Shown piece by piece: positions 7,943-16,746 of a stretch of DNA of 64,000 nucleotides (the stretch's first letter is position 1; every line of letters begins with the position of its first letter). A program made the position numbers and the translations under genes. The notes beneath the pieces were generated by a model. That model worked only from the letters and a program-made list of their open reading frames with translations. It ran no database searches and was not told the DNA's origin. The stretch comes from an uncultured Flavobacteriaceae bacterium (GTDB taxonomy: Bacteria; Bacteroidota; Bacteroidia; Flavobacteriales; Flavobacteriaceae), in assembly GCA_947493175.1 (NCBI GenBank), contig CANLQD010000003.1, positions 434,001-498,000 on the forward strand, read 5' to 3'.

Positions 7943-8749
7943 ATGAAAACAGATAACACATTCAAATTAGGAGATTTAGAAATTAATAGAATTGGTTTTG
8001 GCACTATGAGAGCTTCAACAGGAGCCGGTATTTGGGGGGACACCCTGAATAAAGAAAACACTATTAAAGTTATTAGAACGGCTATTGAAAATGGTGTCAA
8101 CTTTATTGATACGGCAGACTCTTACGGACCGTATACTTCAGAGCTTTTGGTACAAGAGGCAATAAGACCATTCGGTGACAAAGTAATGCTGGCCACGAAA
8201 GGTGGCGCCGTAAAATATAAACCAGGCGCTGTAATGGCCAATGGGCATCCTTATTATTTGCGTACCGCCATTGAAGGAAGCCTAAAGCGATTGGAACGAG
8301 AAACCATCGATATGTATTTCCTGCATCGCGTAGACCCTAACATCCCTATTGAAGAATCTGTAGGAGCTTTGGCCCGATTCCAAAAGGAAGGTAAAATAAA
8401 GCATATTGGGATTTCCAATGTTACGGTAGAACAACTTGAAAAAGCACAATCGGTTGCTAAAATTGATGCGGTTCAAAATGCTTTTAGCTATAAAGACAGA
8501 CGATATGAAGCAGTTGTAAGGAAAACAACCGAAGAAAACGTCGTGTTCATTGCGCACACACCAATAGCTGTTAACAGTTGGGATGACAACGCTTTCGTGA
8601 AAGCAAAAGAAGAAGGTATTTCCACAAATCAATTGTCCTTGTCGTGGTTGCTAAACTACGCGCCCAACGTGATTTCCATACCAGGGACATCATCCGAAGA
8701 CCATTTATTGGAAAACTTGGCTTCTTACGATGTAAACATCAAATTTTAA
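7943..8749 (+). CDS. Aldo/keto reductase
   Basis: A 268-residue NADPH-dependent (beta/alpha)8 oxidoreductase. The catalytic tetrad positions are visible: Asp and Tyr in FIDTADSYGPY, Lys in MLATKGG, His in MYFLHRVD. Further family marks are the GFGTMR start, IRHIGISN-like KHIGISNVT and the cofactor loop VISIPGTSS near the C-terminus. At 268 residues it is slightly short for the family (about 280-330) but complete at both ends. First gene of a unit with the VOC and TIM-barrel genes downstream (34- and 18-bp gaps). Physiological substrate is not readable. Confidence 0.93.
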   Translation: MKTDNTFKLGDLEINRIGFGTMRASTGAGIWGDTLNKENTIKVIRTAIENGVNFIDTADSYGPYTSELLVQEAIRPFGDKVMLATKGGAVKYKPGAVMANGHPYYLRTAIEGSLKRLERETIDMYFLHRVDPNIPIEESVGALARFQKEGKIKHIGISNVTVEQLEKAQSVAKIDAVQNAFSYKDRRYEAVVRKTTEENVVFIAHTPIAVNSWDDNAFVKAKEEGISTNQLSLSWLLNYAPNVISIPGTSSEDHLLENLASYDVNIKF

Positions 8750-8783
8750 ATAAAAAACAATAACACATAAAAATTTAGAAATC

Positions 8784-9311
8784 ATGAAAAAAACAATCAC
8801 GGTACTCGCAATGGCTTTAGCAAGTGTACTGATTTACAGTTTTGCCAAAACTGAAACCAACATAGAAGATAGAGGATTGGCTACTATGCAGGCAGACCAC
8901 CTGTTGTTAGGTGTAAGCAACTTTGATGAAACTATAAAATGGTATCAAGACATTTTAGGTTTTGAGCTTGAGGTACAATGGAAAGTTGATGGTTTGGATA
9001 ATTTGGATTTGGCTTACTTGAATAATGGGGATTTTAGAATTGAAATTATAGGAGATACGTCTTCATTGCAAAACAATAAGCAAGTATCAGATTTTGCAGA
9101 CCATCTGTCACATCAAGGCTTTGCCCATATCTGTTTTCAGGTAGACGATATTGATTTGGCAATGAGGCAACTTAACAATAAGGGGATAAAAACCTTTGTA
9201 AAAGCAGACACCTACCCTCTTGATACCTTTACACGGCGAGTAGCGTTCATCAAAGACTTGAATGGCAATGTAATCGAATTTGCAGGACCCTTAACATCAA
9301 ATCAACAATAA
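8784..9311 (+). CDS. Exported VOC-family (glyoxalase/dioxygenase-fold) protein
   Basis: A 175-residue protein with an N-terminal signal-like segment (MKKTITVLAMALASVLIYSFA) followed by one VOC module: ADHLLLGVSNFDETIKWYQDILGF opens the first beta-alpha-beta-beta-beta unit, and FAHICFQVDDIDLAMRQL opens the second, with a metal-ligand-like Glu in GNVIEFAGP at the end. Likely metal ligands are His in ADHLL, Glu in FRIEI, His in FAHICF and the terminal Glu, consistent with a glyoxalase I-type site. The exported location is unusual for glyoxalase I itself, so a lactoylglutathione function should not be assumed. Confidence 0.85.
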   Translation: MKKTITVLAMALASVLIYSFAKTETNIEDRGLATMQADHLLLGVSNFDETIKWYQDILGFELEVQWKVDGLDNLDLAYLNNGDFRIEIIGDTSSLQNNKQVSDFADHLSHQGFAHICFQVDDIDLAMRQLNNKGIKTFVKADTYPLDTFTRRVAFIKDLNGNVIEFAGPLTSNQQ

Positions 9312-9329
9312 CATTTAAACTTCATTGCA

Positions 9330-10253
9330 ATGAAAACACACCTATTTATTGTCTTACTACTGGTAGGAATTATCAATTCAAACGCACAGAAACCCGATCC
9401 GAATACAAACAGAACTCAATTCAAACTAAAATTTGCACCTCATATTGGTCTAACCAATTTAGAAGATGGGATGTTTATACATCACGCGGGCAAGGACCCT
9501 ATTGCTCAGATTCAATTTATTGCGGCCCAAGGCTTCCAAGGCATTGAGGATAACTTTATGAAAATAAGGTCCAAAGAACAGCAACTTGCCATTGCCCGAG
9601 AGTTAAAAAAACAAGGGATGCAATTAGGCTCCTTTGTTCATAATACAACAACCTGGCAAGATGCGACCTTGGTTTCTAAACCCTCAGAAGTACAGGAGAT
9701 TATTCTAAAAGAAATAAGGGAGACCATTGAAGTCGCGAAGCGCGTAGATGGAAAATACCTGACCCTGCTTTCTGGTAAAAGTCATCCCACAATGGAAAGA
9801 CAATATCAAAAAGCAAACTTTATCGAAAACCTAAGGGTGATTGCCGAAGAAGCTGAAAAAGCCGGACTCATTCTAGGTCTGGAAGCTATCAACGGAAAAG
9901 AATTTCCTGGAACGTTTATCACCAAAGTCACTGATGCCTATGAAATTGTAAAAGCGGTCAATAGCCCGTCTATCAAACTCACTTTTGGTATGTACCACGT
10001 ACAGATTGAAAATGGCAATATCATCAACAACTTTGACCAGACTTTTGATGAAATCGCTTATATCCATATGGCAGATAACCCGGGAAGAAGTGAACCTGGA
10101 ACTGGGGAAATGAATTTTGAGAATCTCTTAAAACATATTTACTATAGTGGTTATACTGGTTTTATTGATATGGAACATGTAACTAGTGTTGCTGGGAAAA
10201 AAGGAGAACAACATATCATTCAGATTTATAAAGATTTAAATGAAAAATTATGA
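9330..10253 (+). CDS. Exported hydroxypyruvate isomerase-like TIM-barrel protein
   Basis: A 307-residue AP-endonuclease-2-type TIM barrel with an N-terminal signal peptide (MKTHLFIVLLLVGIINSNAQ). Barrel features: GFQGIEDNFM, LGSFVHNTT, LILGLEAINGKEFPG (catalytic/metal Glu), LTFGMYHVQIENGN (His), YIHMADNPGRSEPGTGE and a terminal GFIDMEH. This is the pattern of hydroxypyruvate isomerase and related sugar isomerases. Export to the periplasm is common in Bacteroidota members of this family. Its stop overlaps the next start (ATGA at 10250), so the downstream membrane protein is translationally coupled. Confidence 0.88.
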   Translation: MKTHLFIVLLLVGIINSNAQKPDPNTNRTQFKLKFAPHIGLTNLEDGMFIHHAGKDPIAQIQFIAAQGFQGIEDNFMKIRSKEQQLAIARELKKQGMQLGSFVHNTTTWQDATLVSKPSEVQEIILKEIRETIEVAKRVDGKYLTLLSGKSHPTMERQYQKANFIENLRVIAEEAEKAGLILGLEAINGKEFPGTFITKVTDAYEIVKAVNSPSIKLTFGMYHVQIENGNIINNFDQTFDEIAYIHMADNPGRSEPGTGEMNFENLLKHIYYSGYTGFIDMEHVTSVAGKKGEQHIIQIYKDLNEKL

Positions 10254-10486
10254 AAAAACTCAGGTCAACATTTATAGTTTGGATAGCTATTTATCCTGCA
10301 ATCACCGCAATGCTCTCATTATTTGGAGACCATTTGAATGAGTTTCCGATATGGATACGAACACTTGTTCTTACCTCTGTTCTAGTGCCCTCTATGGTAT
10401 ATATCCTAATACCGTTTTGGACAAAGGTACTTACCCTAAAAAAGCGGTCATTAGATTTTGGTCTTTTTAGAAAGTATTCTGGTTAA
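10250..10486 (+). CDS. Small two-helix membrane protein
   Basis: A 78-residue protein with two hydrophobic helices (about residues 8-24 and 36-56) separated by GDHLNEFPIWIRT, and a basic C-terminal tail. It resembles the two-helix membrane tail found at the C-terminus of some antibiotic-biosynthesis-monooxygenase-type proteins, recalled from general knowledge and not searched. It overlaps the upstream isomerase gene by 4 bp. A short stretch similar to its last codons recurs at 11672-11698, near a rearrangement scar. Confidence 0.7.
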   Translation: MKKLRSTFIVWIAIYPAITAMLSLFGDHLNEFPIWIRTLVLTSVLVPSMVYILIPFWTKVLTLKKRSLDFGLFRKYSG

Positions 10487-10550
10487 CGGCAAGGGTGGTC
10501 TCACCTTTAATTTTGCTGTATGAATTAAAAACAATCTAAAATTTACAATC

Positions 10551-10904
10551 ATGAAAACTTTAATCACAATATTAGCATTAGTAACAGGTATGACGATGAA
10601 TTCACAGGATAAAAATCAAAGGCAGATGCTTGAAGACAAACAGGAAATCAAAGAACTTCAGTTTAAGTATGCCCAGGCACTTGACAAGCAAGAATGGGAA
10701 AAACTAGATAGCGTCTTTGACAAAACGTTTACGGTAGACTTTTCAAAGTGGGGCGTACCAGTGTCCGAAATGACTATAAAAGACTTTAAGAGTTTTATGA
10801 AAAAAACATTTAGTACCGATGGTTTGCAAACACAACATACCATGAGTAATTTCTTGATAGAACTAAACGGGGAAACGGCTCAAAGTGAAACTCCAGTCAA
10901 TTGA
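10551..10904 (+). pseudogene. NTF2/SnoaL-like exported protein, 3'-truncated
   Basis: A 117-residue open frame with a signal peptide (MKTLITILALVTGMTMNSQ) and the first half of a SnoaL_4 domain: DKQEIKELQFKYAQALDKQEW, then SVFDKTFTVDFSKWG and TQHTMSNFLIELNGETA. Compared with the complete homologue at 3364 (179 residues) it lacks the C-terminal beta strands. After about base 10880 the sequence continues as the opposite-strand amidohydrolase fragment, so the last residues (SETPVN) are read from foreign sequence. The gene is therefore truncated by a rearrangement rather than by a point mutation. A short stable product cannot be excluded. Confidence 0.8.
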
Positions 10905-11527
10905 CCATTCGGTCCTTTTTCAAAACTACTTCCCGGTGGCGCTTTCGTAGCTTCATCGATACCCAGCACCTCAAGACCCGCTTGATTCAGCCAAGCTCGA
11001 CTGTAAAGAAAAAGTATGTACGTAGGAACGTTACCCGTAGCTTTATTGATTTCTTCAGGCGTGGGGAAACGTTTCTCTTCAAACTGAAAAGGGCTCCAAC
11101 CACCAATAACCCTTACCCACTGCCCTTCCGGTGTTCTTTCGGCCTGCTCTTTTAACATTTGCAAAGCCCTTTTTAATGACTTCACACCATCCCAACGTAA
11201 CTCTGCATTGAAAAACCGTCCGCCTCGTGTAAGGTGTAAATGAGAATCGTTGAGCCCGGGTATAAGCGTTCTCCCATTGGCGTTTATCGTGTTAGTGCTA
11301 TCCCCAATATAACTTTCAACTTCACTGTTGGTCCCGATAACCATTACCTTGCCATTTATTATGGCCATGGCCTCGGCGATGGCATTAGTTTCATCCATAA
11401 CAGCAATTTTGGCATTTTTGACCACTATGTCGGCCTTCTTTAAACCGTCTTTTTGACCCGTATTTTTGCATCCGAATAAAACGACCAAAAGAATACTAAA
11501 AGATAAATGCTTGATGTGTTGTACCAT
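10880..11527 (-). pseudogene. YtcJ-type amidohydrolase lipoprotein, 3'-truncated
   Basis: A 215-residue open frame with a lipoprotein signal (LVVLFGCKNTG) and the N-terminal third of a YtcJ-like amidohydrolase: ADIVVKNAKIAVMDETN, GRTLIPGLNDSHLHLTRGG (the HxH-type metal motif SHLHL), WVRVIGGWSPFQFEEKRFP, and LNQAGLEVLGID. Full-length family members are about 550-600 residues; the remaining barrel with its metal ligands is missing. The frame ends just where the truncated NTF2-like gene ends on the other strand (they overlap by 25 bp), so both lost their 3' parts at one junction. Confidence 0.85.
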
Positions 11528-11889
11528 GAGAAAAGGGTTTCAGTTTTCCTTTCCCAAAACTCTAACAATTTAAGTGAACTGTAGGTGGATTTATTCCATT
11601 GATAGTTTCACTTTTTACAGATTAAAAAAGGCCTTCTCCGGGTTGTTCCCTCGAGTCTTTAGGATACGGACTTGGTTTTTTTAGAAAAGTATTTTGGTGG
11701 TAGCCTTGACCGTTTTCATATTCGGTCCGTTGCAGATGATCCTCGGGCGGTAGTCAATTCCGGTTTTACATCAAGGGTTCGATAGTCCAAGTATAAATCC
11801 GCCATGGAACATTTCTACCAATGATCTGTTAAGAACAATGCACTCTTTAATAGGCATACCATAAAACGAACAGGCCACCACAACAATTT
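11528..11889. other. Intergenic region without a supported gene
   Basis: About 360 bp between the truncated amidohydrolase and the histidine kinase. It must contain the former amidohydrolase promoter. Bases 11672-11698 resemble 10457-10484 (end of the small membrane protein gene), which could be decay of a duplicated segment or chance. No hairpin terminator or intact reading frame was recognised. Confidence 0.5.
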
Positions 11890-12966
11890 TTAAGGAAATT
11901 CAATCGGAAGTATTATTTCTGCCATGACACCATCGTTTATAGAAACCAGTTCTAAATTTGCTAAATCGCCATATACGAATTCCAGTCTTGAAACCACGCT
12001 TCTCAGACCAACACCACTGTCTTTATAGTTTGAATCGGCATCTAGACGAGGACCTTCATTATAGACCCATAATCTGATGGTATCCCCTAGCCTTTTCATT
12101 CCAATTTCGATACGATTGGCATCCACGGCTTTGGTAATTCCATGCTTTATGGCATTTTCAACCAACGGCTGTAAAATAAAATTCGGCACCAAATGGCTCA
12201 ATAGCCTTTCTTCTTTATCGATAACGACTTCCAAATCCCGATTTCTGAACTTTTCGATTTCCAAATACTCTTCCAAGTAATCAATTTCTTTTTCCAACGG
12301 GATTAAACTGTGTTTCGATTCTTCAAGGGAATGTCTCAAAAACGAACCCAATCGTAACAACATTCCCGAAGCTATGCTGTTTTTGCCCTGCTCGATCGTG
12401 CTGACCACATTATTGATCGTATTGAATAAAAAATGGGGAGACAATTGCGCCTTCAACGTATTTAACTCACTGATCAAAAGTTGTTTCTCAAGCATACTTG
12501 CCTTGTTCCTACGCTCTTCCATTTCATTTTGATAATGCATGGCATGGGCTATACCAATGATGGCCATATATATGAAGAAGTGCCAATGAAACAGATTTAA
12601 AAAGAATATCTTGAAATACAGTTTAAAGCTTTCCCAACTGAAAGAACCTATACCGAGGAAATTCCAGATCATAGAATAGACTCCCAGATAAAATAAAACC
12701 AAAACCACTGCAAAAGAGAGGTGAAGCAGAACCCCTATGTGGTTGCTTTGTTTGTCAATTCTATACTTTTTCCCAAACCAGAAAATCATTGGACTTAGCA
12801 TACCCCAAACACTCCAAACTAAAAATTGAACCAGAAAAAGCTTTAACCAACTCTCATCACCGCCGGCATCCAATGTCTTTAAATACAGTTGGGTACTCGT
12901 AAACAGTGCTGCGAGTACCCAAACCAAATAAATCGTACTATTTTTTTTATATCGCTTACCTTTCAT
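11890..12966 (-). CDS. LytS-type sensor histidine kinase
   Basis: A 358-residue membrane kinase. Four predicted helices lie within residues 10-145, followed by a short coiled coil (EMEERRNKASMLEKQLLISEL) and the His_kinase domain with the phosphoacceptor box LSPHFLFNTIN near residue 178, the N box LQPLVENAIKHGI and a GVGLRSVVSRL ATP-lid motif. There is no periplasmic sensor domain, so signal perception would have to be membrane-borne or involve partner proteins. Its cognate LytTR regulator lies 1.1 kb upstream on the same strand, separated by two small exported proteins. Confidence 0.93.
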   Translation of the reverse strand: MKGKRYKKNSTIYLVWVLAALFTSTQLYLKTLDAGGDESWLKLFLVQFLVWSVWGMLSPMIFWFGKKYRIDKQSNHIGVLLHLSFAVVLVLFYLGVYSMIWNFLGIGSFSWESFKLYFKIFFLNLFHWHFFIYMAIIGIAHAMHYQNEMEERRNKASMLEKQLLISELNTLKAQLSPHFLFNTINNVVSTIEQGKNSIASGMLLRLGSFLRHSLEESKHSLIPLEKEIDYLEEYLEIEKFRNRDLEVVIDKEERLLSHLVPNFILQPLVENAIKHGITKAVDANRIEIGMKRLGDTIRLWVYNEGPRLDADSNYKDSGVGLRSVVSRLEFVYGDLANLELVSINDGVMAEIILPIEFP

Positions 12967-13001
12967 CTAAGAAAATTACAAAAATCGCCCCATTCCCATA
13001 C

Positions 13002-13505
13002 TCATTCGAGTTGCATACGAATATGCTTTCTTACACGGGAATGATGCTCAAATTCATCGGCAATCGAATAAGCCAGAATGAGCCAAAATTCTTCATTTTT
13101 CCTATGAACAAAATCATAGGGGTCTTTAGAATCCAAAGGAATTGAGAATTGCACAGTGGTCGTGTTCCCGGCCTCTTCATAACTTAAGATCTTAACCGTA
13201 CTCGATCCACCCAATGCGATATCCTCTCTAGGATCTCCAAAACCTTTTACATATAGATCACGACTCGAAACATTGCCATCAATAATATTGAAGAGCAACA
13301 GGTCGCTACCGACTATGGAATTTTGGGAGTTAAAACCGACCCCGATCCAACCGGTTGTTTTGGCCGCTAACCTGCATACCAACTTATCTTCATCGATATG
13401 GTACGAAAAAGAAATTCCGCTAGTTGAGATAGATCCTTGGGCAGCTAACACGGTAAATTGTGCGAAACAAAGTGCCACTGCAATATGAGACTTACCCAGA
13501 AGCAT
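13002..13505 (-). CDS. Exported DOMON-domain protein
   Basis: A 167-residue protein with a signal peptide (about residues 1-22, cleaved after AA) and one DOMON beta-sandwich: ISFSYHIDEDKLVCRLAAKT, TGWIGVGFNSQN, GSDLLLFNI, TTTVQFSIPLDSKD and WLILAYSIADEFEHHS with an RKHIRMQL end. DOMON domains bind heme or sugars and are found in redox and sensory proteins; the TGWIGVGF pattern is the diagnostic one. It starts 2 bp after the lumazine-binding-like gene ends and lies 35 bp upstream of the kinase start, so all three are probably cotranscribed. Confidence 0.85.
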   Translation of the reverse strand: MLLGKSHIAVALCFAQFTVLAAQGSISTSGISFSYHIDEDKLVCRLAAKTTGWIGVGFNSQNSIVGSDLLLFNIIDGNVSSRDLYVKGFGDPREDIALGGSSTVKILSYEEAGNTTTVQFSIPLDSKDPYDFVHRKNEEFWLILAYSIADEFEHHSRVRKHIRMQLE

Positions 13506-13507
13506 CC

Positions 13508-13936
13508 TTAAACCTTATCTATTTCAGCGGTAATACCAACTATTTTCCATTTACCATTAGCCGATCTAGCCAAGGAAAGGTGATATAAAAAATCATGCTC
13601 CGAACTCACGGCATTGATGACCACCACCGCCATATTATTGCTAAGCAATTCTGCATGTTTGAAGGTGATTTTTCTTGGTTTTCCACCTAATTTCTTGTCC
13701 GCGACCATTTTAATATACTGCTCCGCCGAGAAGGTGTTAAACTTTCCACCTATAAGGGCATATTGAATCGAGTTAGGCTCCAACACTCGCTTAAGAAGTT
13801 CAGCATCTTGATCATCGGCACCCTGTACAAATTGGGTGGCAACTTTTTTGATATCGGTTTTTGGATCTTGTGCGTTCACCATACCAAAAGTCAGGGCCAT
13901 AAAAAGGAAAGTCTTTGTAAGTTTTTTGAATAACAT
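13508..13936 (-). CDS. Exported NTF2-like protein (putative lumazine-binding type)
   Basis: A 142-residue protein with a signal peptide (MLFKKLTKTFLFMALTFGMVNAQ). The mature part is a cystatin/NTF2 fold of the Lumazine_bd_2 kind: IKKVATQFVQGADDQDAELL, VLEPNSIQYALI, GGKPRKITFKHAELLSNNMA and the final strands HLSLARSANGKWKIVGI. Real ligand unknown; the family name is historical. Lies between the LytTR regulator and the DOMON gene on the same strand. Confidence 0.8.
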   Translation of the reverse strand: MLFKKLTKTFLFMALTFGMVNAQDPKTDIKKVATQFVQGADDQDAELLKRVLEPNSIQYALIGGKFNTFSAEQYIKMVADKKLGGKPRKITFKHAELLSNNMAVVVINAVSSEHDFLYHLSLARSANGKWKIVGITAEIDKV

Positions 13937-14092
13937 AATTTTGAGAATTTTAATTTAGAGCTAACCTAAGCGAACCTGTATTGTTGGAAAAGAGGGAAGT
14001 TGGCAAAGCGGGAATCCAAGTTGCCAATAAGGGAAATTTTCGAGTTAAACTTTTTTGGGATTTATGAAAATGCACCTGTTGGGGTTACAGAA

Positions 14093-14869
14093 TCAGGATT
14101 CCATCTTTTTTTTGAATTCCGACTTTCTGCTATTGGAAAGTTTTGCCTTATATGAATTTTTCAAAACGATGAGACTGGTGTGCTTATCAACATTTTTGAT
14201 AGCAGTTACTTGATCGATGTTGACAATAAAAGACCTGTGGGTGCGGAAAAAAAGATTGGGGTCGAGTACCTTTTCCAATTGGTTAATAGACTCTCGAACG
14301 ATATGTTGTTTTTCTAGGGTCTGTACCTCGACATATTGATCTGCGGCTTTAATGACTATCACATCTTCTACATTAATGAAAGATGTTATTCCAGTAGATT
14401 TGGCTGCAATTCTTTTGATATAGGCTTTATCCGAATCATTATTTGCCCCATCAATAATAGAACGCACAAGACTTCGGTATTTTTCGGCCGCTTTTGCCAG
14501 CTCGTCTTTTTCAGTCATTTTCACGGCCCTTTTCAGGGCTGTCTCGATTCTTTCCGGAGCGTACGGTTTTAGCACATAGTCTATAGCATTTTGTGCAAAA
14601 GCTTCGATGGCATATTCGTTATAAGCGGTAACAAATATAAAATAGGGATAAGGTTCCTTACAACGTCTAAGCACTTCGATCCCGGTCATTTCGGGCATTT
14701 CAATATCCATGAAGACAATATCAGGTCTTTCTTCTTCAATGAGGCTCAAGGCTTCTTGACCATTTAGTGCTGTGTCTATGGTACTCAGTTCAGGAAACTT
14801 TTTGAGATGCAGCTGCAGGCGATTCAATGCCTCTTGCTCATCGTCTACCAACAACACTTTCAAATTCAT
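14093..14869 (-). CDS. LytTR-family response regulator
   Basis: A 258-residue regulator: REC domain (residues 1-120) with acidic pocket VDDEQE, phosphoacceptor Asp55 in FMDIEMP, and a YAIEAFAQNAIDYVLKPYAPER switch region, then a LytTR DNA-binding domain (about 155-255) with VEDVIVIKAADQYVEVQT and FFRTHRSFIVNIDQV. First gene of the minus-strand group 14869-11890; 156 bp separate it from the next gene, so a second promoter there is possible. Partner kinase most likely the one at 11890-12966. Confidence 0.93.
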   Translation of the reverse strand: MNLKVLLVDDEQEALNRLQLHLKKFPELSTIDTALNGQEALSLIEEERPDIVFMDIEMPEMTGIEVLRRCKEPYPYFIFVTAYNEYAIEAFAQNAIDYVLKPYAPERIETALKRAVKMTEKDELAKAAEKYRSLVRSIIDGANNDSDKAYIKRIAAKSTGITSFINVEDVIVIKAADQYVEVQTLEKQHIVRESINQLEKVLDPNLFFRTHRSFIVNIDQVTAIKNVDKHTSLIVLKNSYKAKLSNSRKSEFKKKMES

Positions 14870-15511
14870 GGTTCATACGATACTGGTGCCTAGCAAGATA
14901 CTTAAAAGACTTCGTTTTGAACAAAATACATGGAGGGAAATATAGTAGAGTGAGTAAAAGAATCCATTTGATAGTCATTAGGGTCTTAACGGTGTATTCG
15001 GCACATCGCCACTTCAAAAGAATTCGATTCCAAAAGCAACTATGTTGTTTTGAACAAGTTTCTACGCATGCCCGTTTTACAAGAAAAAGCCTTACTACTA
15101 TGCCATTTCTTCCAAGGCCCTTTTTTGGTCGGTTTATATTCATAAAGCGAAAATCTGAATACAGTTGTCGCATTCGATTTACTGAGCCTCGCTCATTAAG
15201 AATTCACCAGAAAGACTTGTTTGCTGAAATGACATTATAAGTTTATATTGGAATGCACGGTATAACCAAGCTATAAATTCGTTCGTAGACCATTATCTTT
15301 GAACTGGTATTTTTTGATGGTTGAGTACGAAAAATAAAGGTATCCGAAATCGTTAAAAGATGCACACCTATCGCCGTTGTAACATTTTTGAAATTAGAGG
15401 AAGCAGCATCGATTCGATGATAACTGTAATGATTTATTGCAAAGATGATGTTATGGGGTGCCAGAAATTTGGCAAACACATGCTGATTTAACCAATAAAA
15501 CTTGACATTAG
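14870..15511. other. 640-bp intergenic region, no supported gene
   Basis: Divergent spacer between the LytTR gene (minus) and a membrane AraC gene (plus). Open frames exist on both strands but none has a convincing start, composition or recognisable domain. It must hold two divergent promoters. No repeat was recognised. Confidence 0.5.
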
Positions 15512-16648
15512 ATGCGGGCATTGATTTTATTGACCATTGGGGTCGTATTGATTTTCTCCCTGTTCATATTACATAAGAAAAGAAAAAAGAGTTATGACTA
15601 CGTTTTGCTTATGATCAATATTTTTTTGGTGGCTATTTTATACCTGAATAGTCTAAATCTAGAAAAAATAGGGATTTTGAGCTTTGTTCTGCACAACATC
15701 CTTCCTTTTATTTTGCATGCCCTGTTACTCGTTTATGCTGCCATCATCCTGAATTTTAGCGGTCACTGGTTTAAAAAAAAATGGTGGTTTTTACTTCCCC
15801 CTATACTTTTCTTCATTTTCATCTTAACAGATGTTTTACTGCTTACACCAAACTTTTCCAGTATCGTCAAGGCCAGATTCGATCATCCGACGATCACGTA
15901 TCATATTTTTTACAAGGGGCATATGCTATATGCCATCATCACATGTGCTTGGTTACTGCAAAAAATCAAGACCCAATTCAACGTATTGAAATTTAATTTA
16001 TCAAGCTTGGAAAATTTGCGTTTTCATTGGTTGAAGAATTTTCTTAAAATAATAATTTCGGTGAACATCCTCTCCATCTTACTGTTCATCTTATATAATG
16101 TGAACGTTATTACGAGCATCGAAGTTCCTTATCAAATCCTGAATTTTTGGATCATTGCGGCATTTTTATATATGAGTTTTTACGGTATAAGGCAATACAG
16201 TCTTTCGGAAGTTATGGCATCTTCTTCCGGTATCTCAGACCTTGTTATGGTTACGGATACGCCCCTGCCCGTCAACAGCCAATCGCAGCAGGGAGACAAT
16301 CTGGACGAAGCGATTTTTGTGAATCTTAAAGCGTATTTTGAAACGTCCAAAATATTTACCGAACCCCAATTGAAAATTGCCGATGTGGCAAAAAATATGA
16401 ATGTTCAACCTTATTTACTATCGCAAGTAATCAACTATTACTACGGCAAACCCTTTTATGACTTCGTGGGGAGTTATAGGGTTGAATGCTTGAAAAACAA
16501 ACTGCGTAATCCCGAAAACCATAAATTTACTATTCTGGCCTTAGGCCTGGAATGTGGGTTCAACTCGAAAGCATCGTTAAACAGGGTATTCAAAGAAGTA
16601 ACCGGCACTACTCCAACACAATTCCAAAGGTCTTATTTTGAAAAATAA
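15512..16648 (+). CDS. Membrane-anchored AraC-type regulator
   Basis: A 378-residue protein with about six or seven N-terminal transmembrane helices (residues 1-235) and a C-terminal AraC double HTH (about 275-375; LKIADVAKNMNVQPYLLSQV, FTILALGLECGFNSKASLNR, FKEVTGTTPTQFQR). The architecture, a 7TM-like sensor fused to AraC DNA-binding, is common in Flavobacteriia and implies regulation of DNA from the inner membrane. A second gene of the same architecture lies at 52411. The hairpin at 16626 overlaps its stop codon. Confidence 0.9.
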   Translation: MRALILLTIGVVLIFSLFILHKKRKKSYDYVLLMINIFLVAILYLNSLNLEKIGILSFVLHNILPFILHALLLVYAAIILNFSGHWFKKKWWFLLPPILFFIFILTDVLLLTPNFSSIVKARFDHPTITYHIFYKGHMLYAIITCAWLLQKIKTQFNVLKFNLSSLENLRFHWLKNFLKIIISVNILSILLFILYNVNVITSIEVPYQILNFWIIAAFLYMSFYGIRQYSLSEVMASSSGISDLVMVTDTPLPVNSQSQQGDNLDEAIFVNLKAYFETSKIFTEPQLKIADVAKNMNVQPYLLSQVINYYYGKPFYDFVGSYRVECLKNKLRNPENHKFTILALGLECGFNSKASLNRVFKEVTGTTPTQFQRSYFEK

Positions 16649-16656
16649 GACCTTTT
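16626..16656 (+). terminator. Hairpin overlapping the end of the AraC gene
   Basis: A 14-bp perfect inverted repeat, 16626-16639 with 16642-16655, with a two-base loop; its right arm ends in CCTTTTG. The stop codon of the gene (16646-16648) lies inside the right arm. T-rich end is short, so strength is uncertain. Confidence 0.65.
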
Positions 16657-16746
16657 GCCACCTAGGAATTCGTCTCAATTTGCAAGTTGAAGCGATTACA
16701 TAGGTATTGCTTCTCATTTTTGGGCTTCATTAAAATTATAGCCCAA

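Noticed and set aside
14827..15521. Several 90-140 residue open frames between the LytTR gene and the membrane AraC gene
   Set aside because: They overlap each other on both strands, have odd composition (clusters of Cys, Arg, Phe) and no recognisable domain or start.
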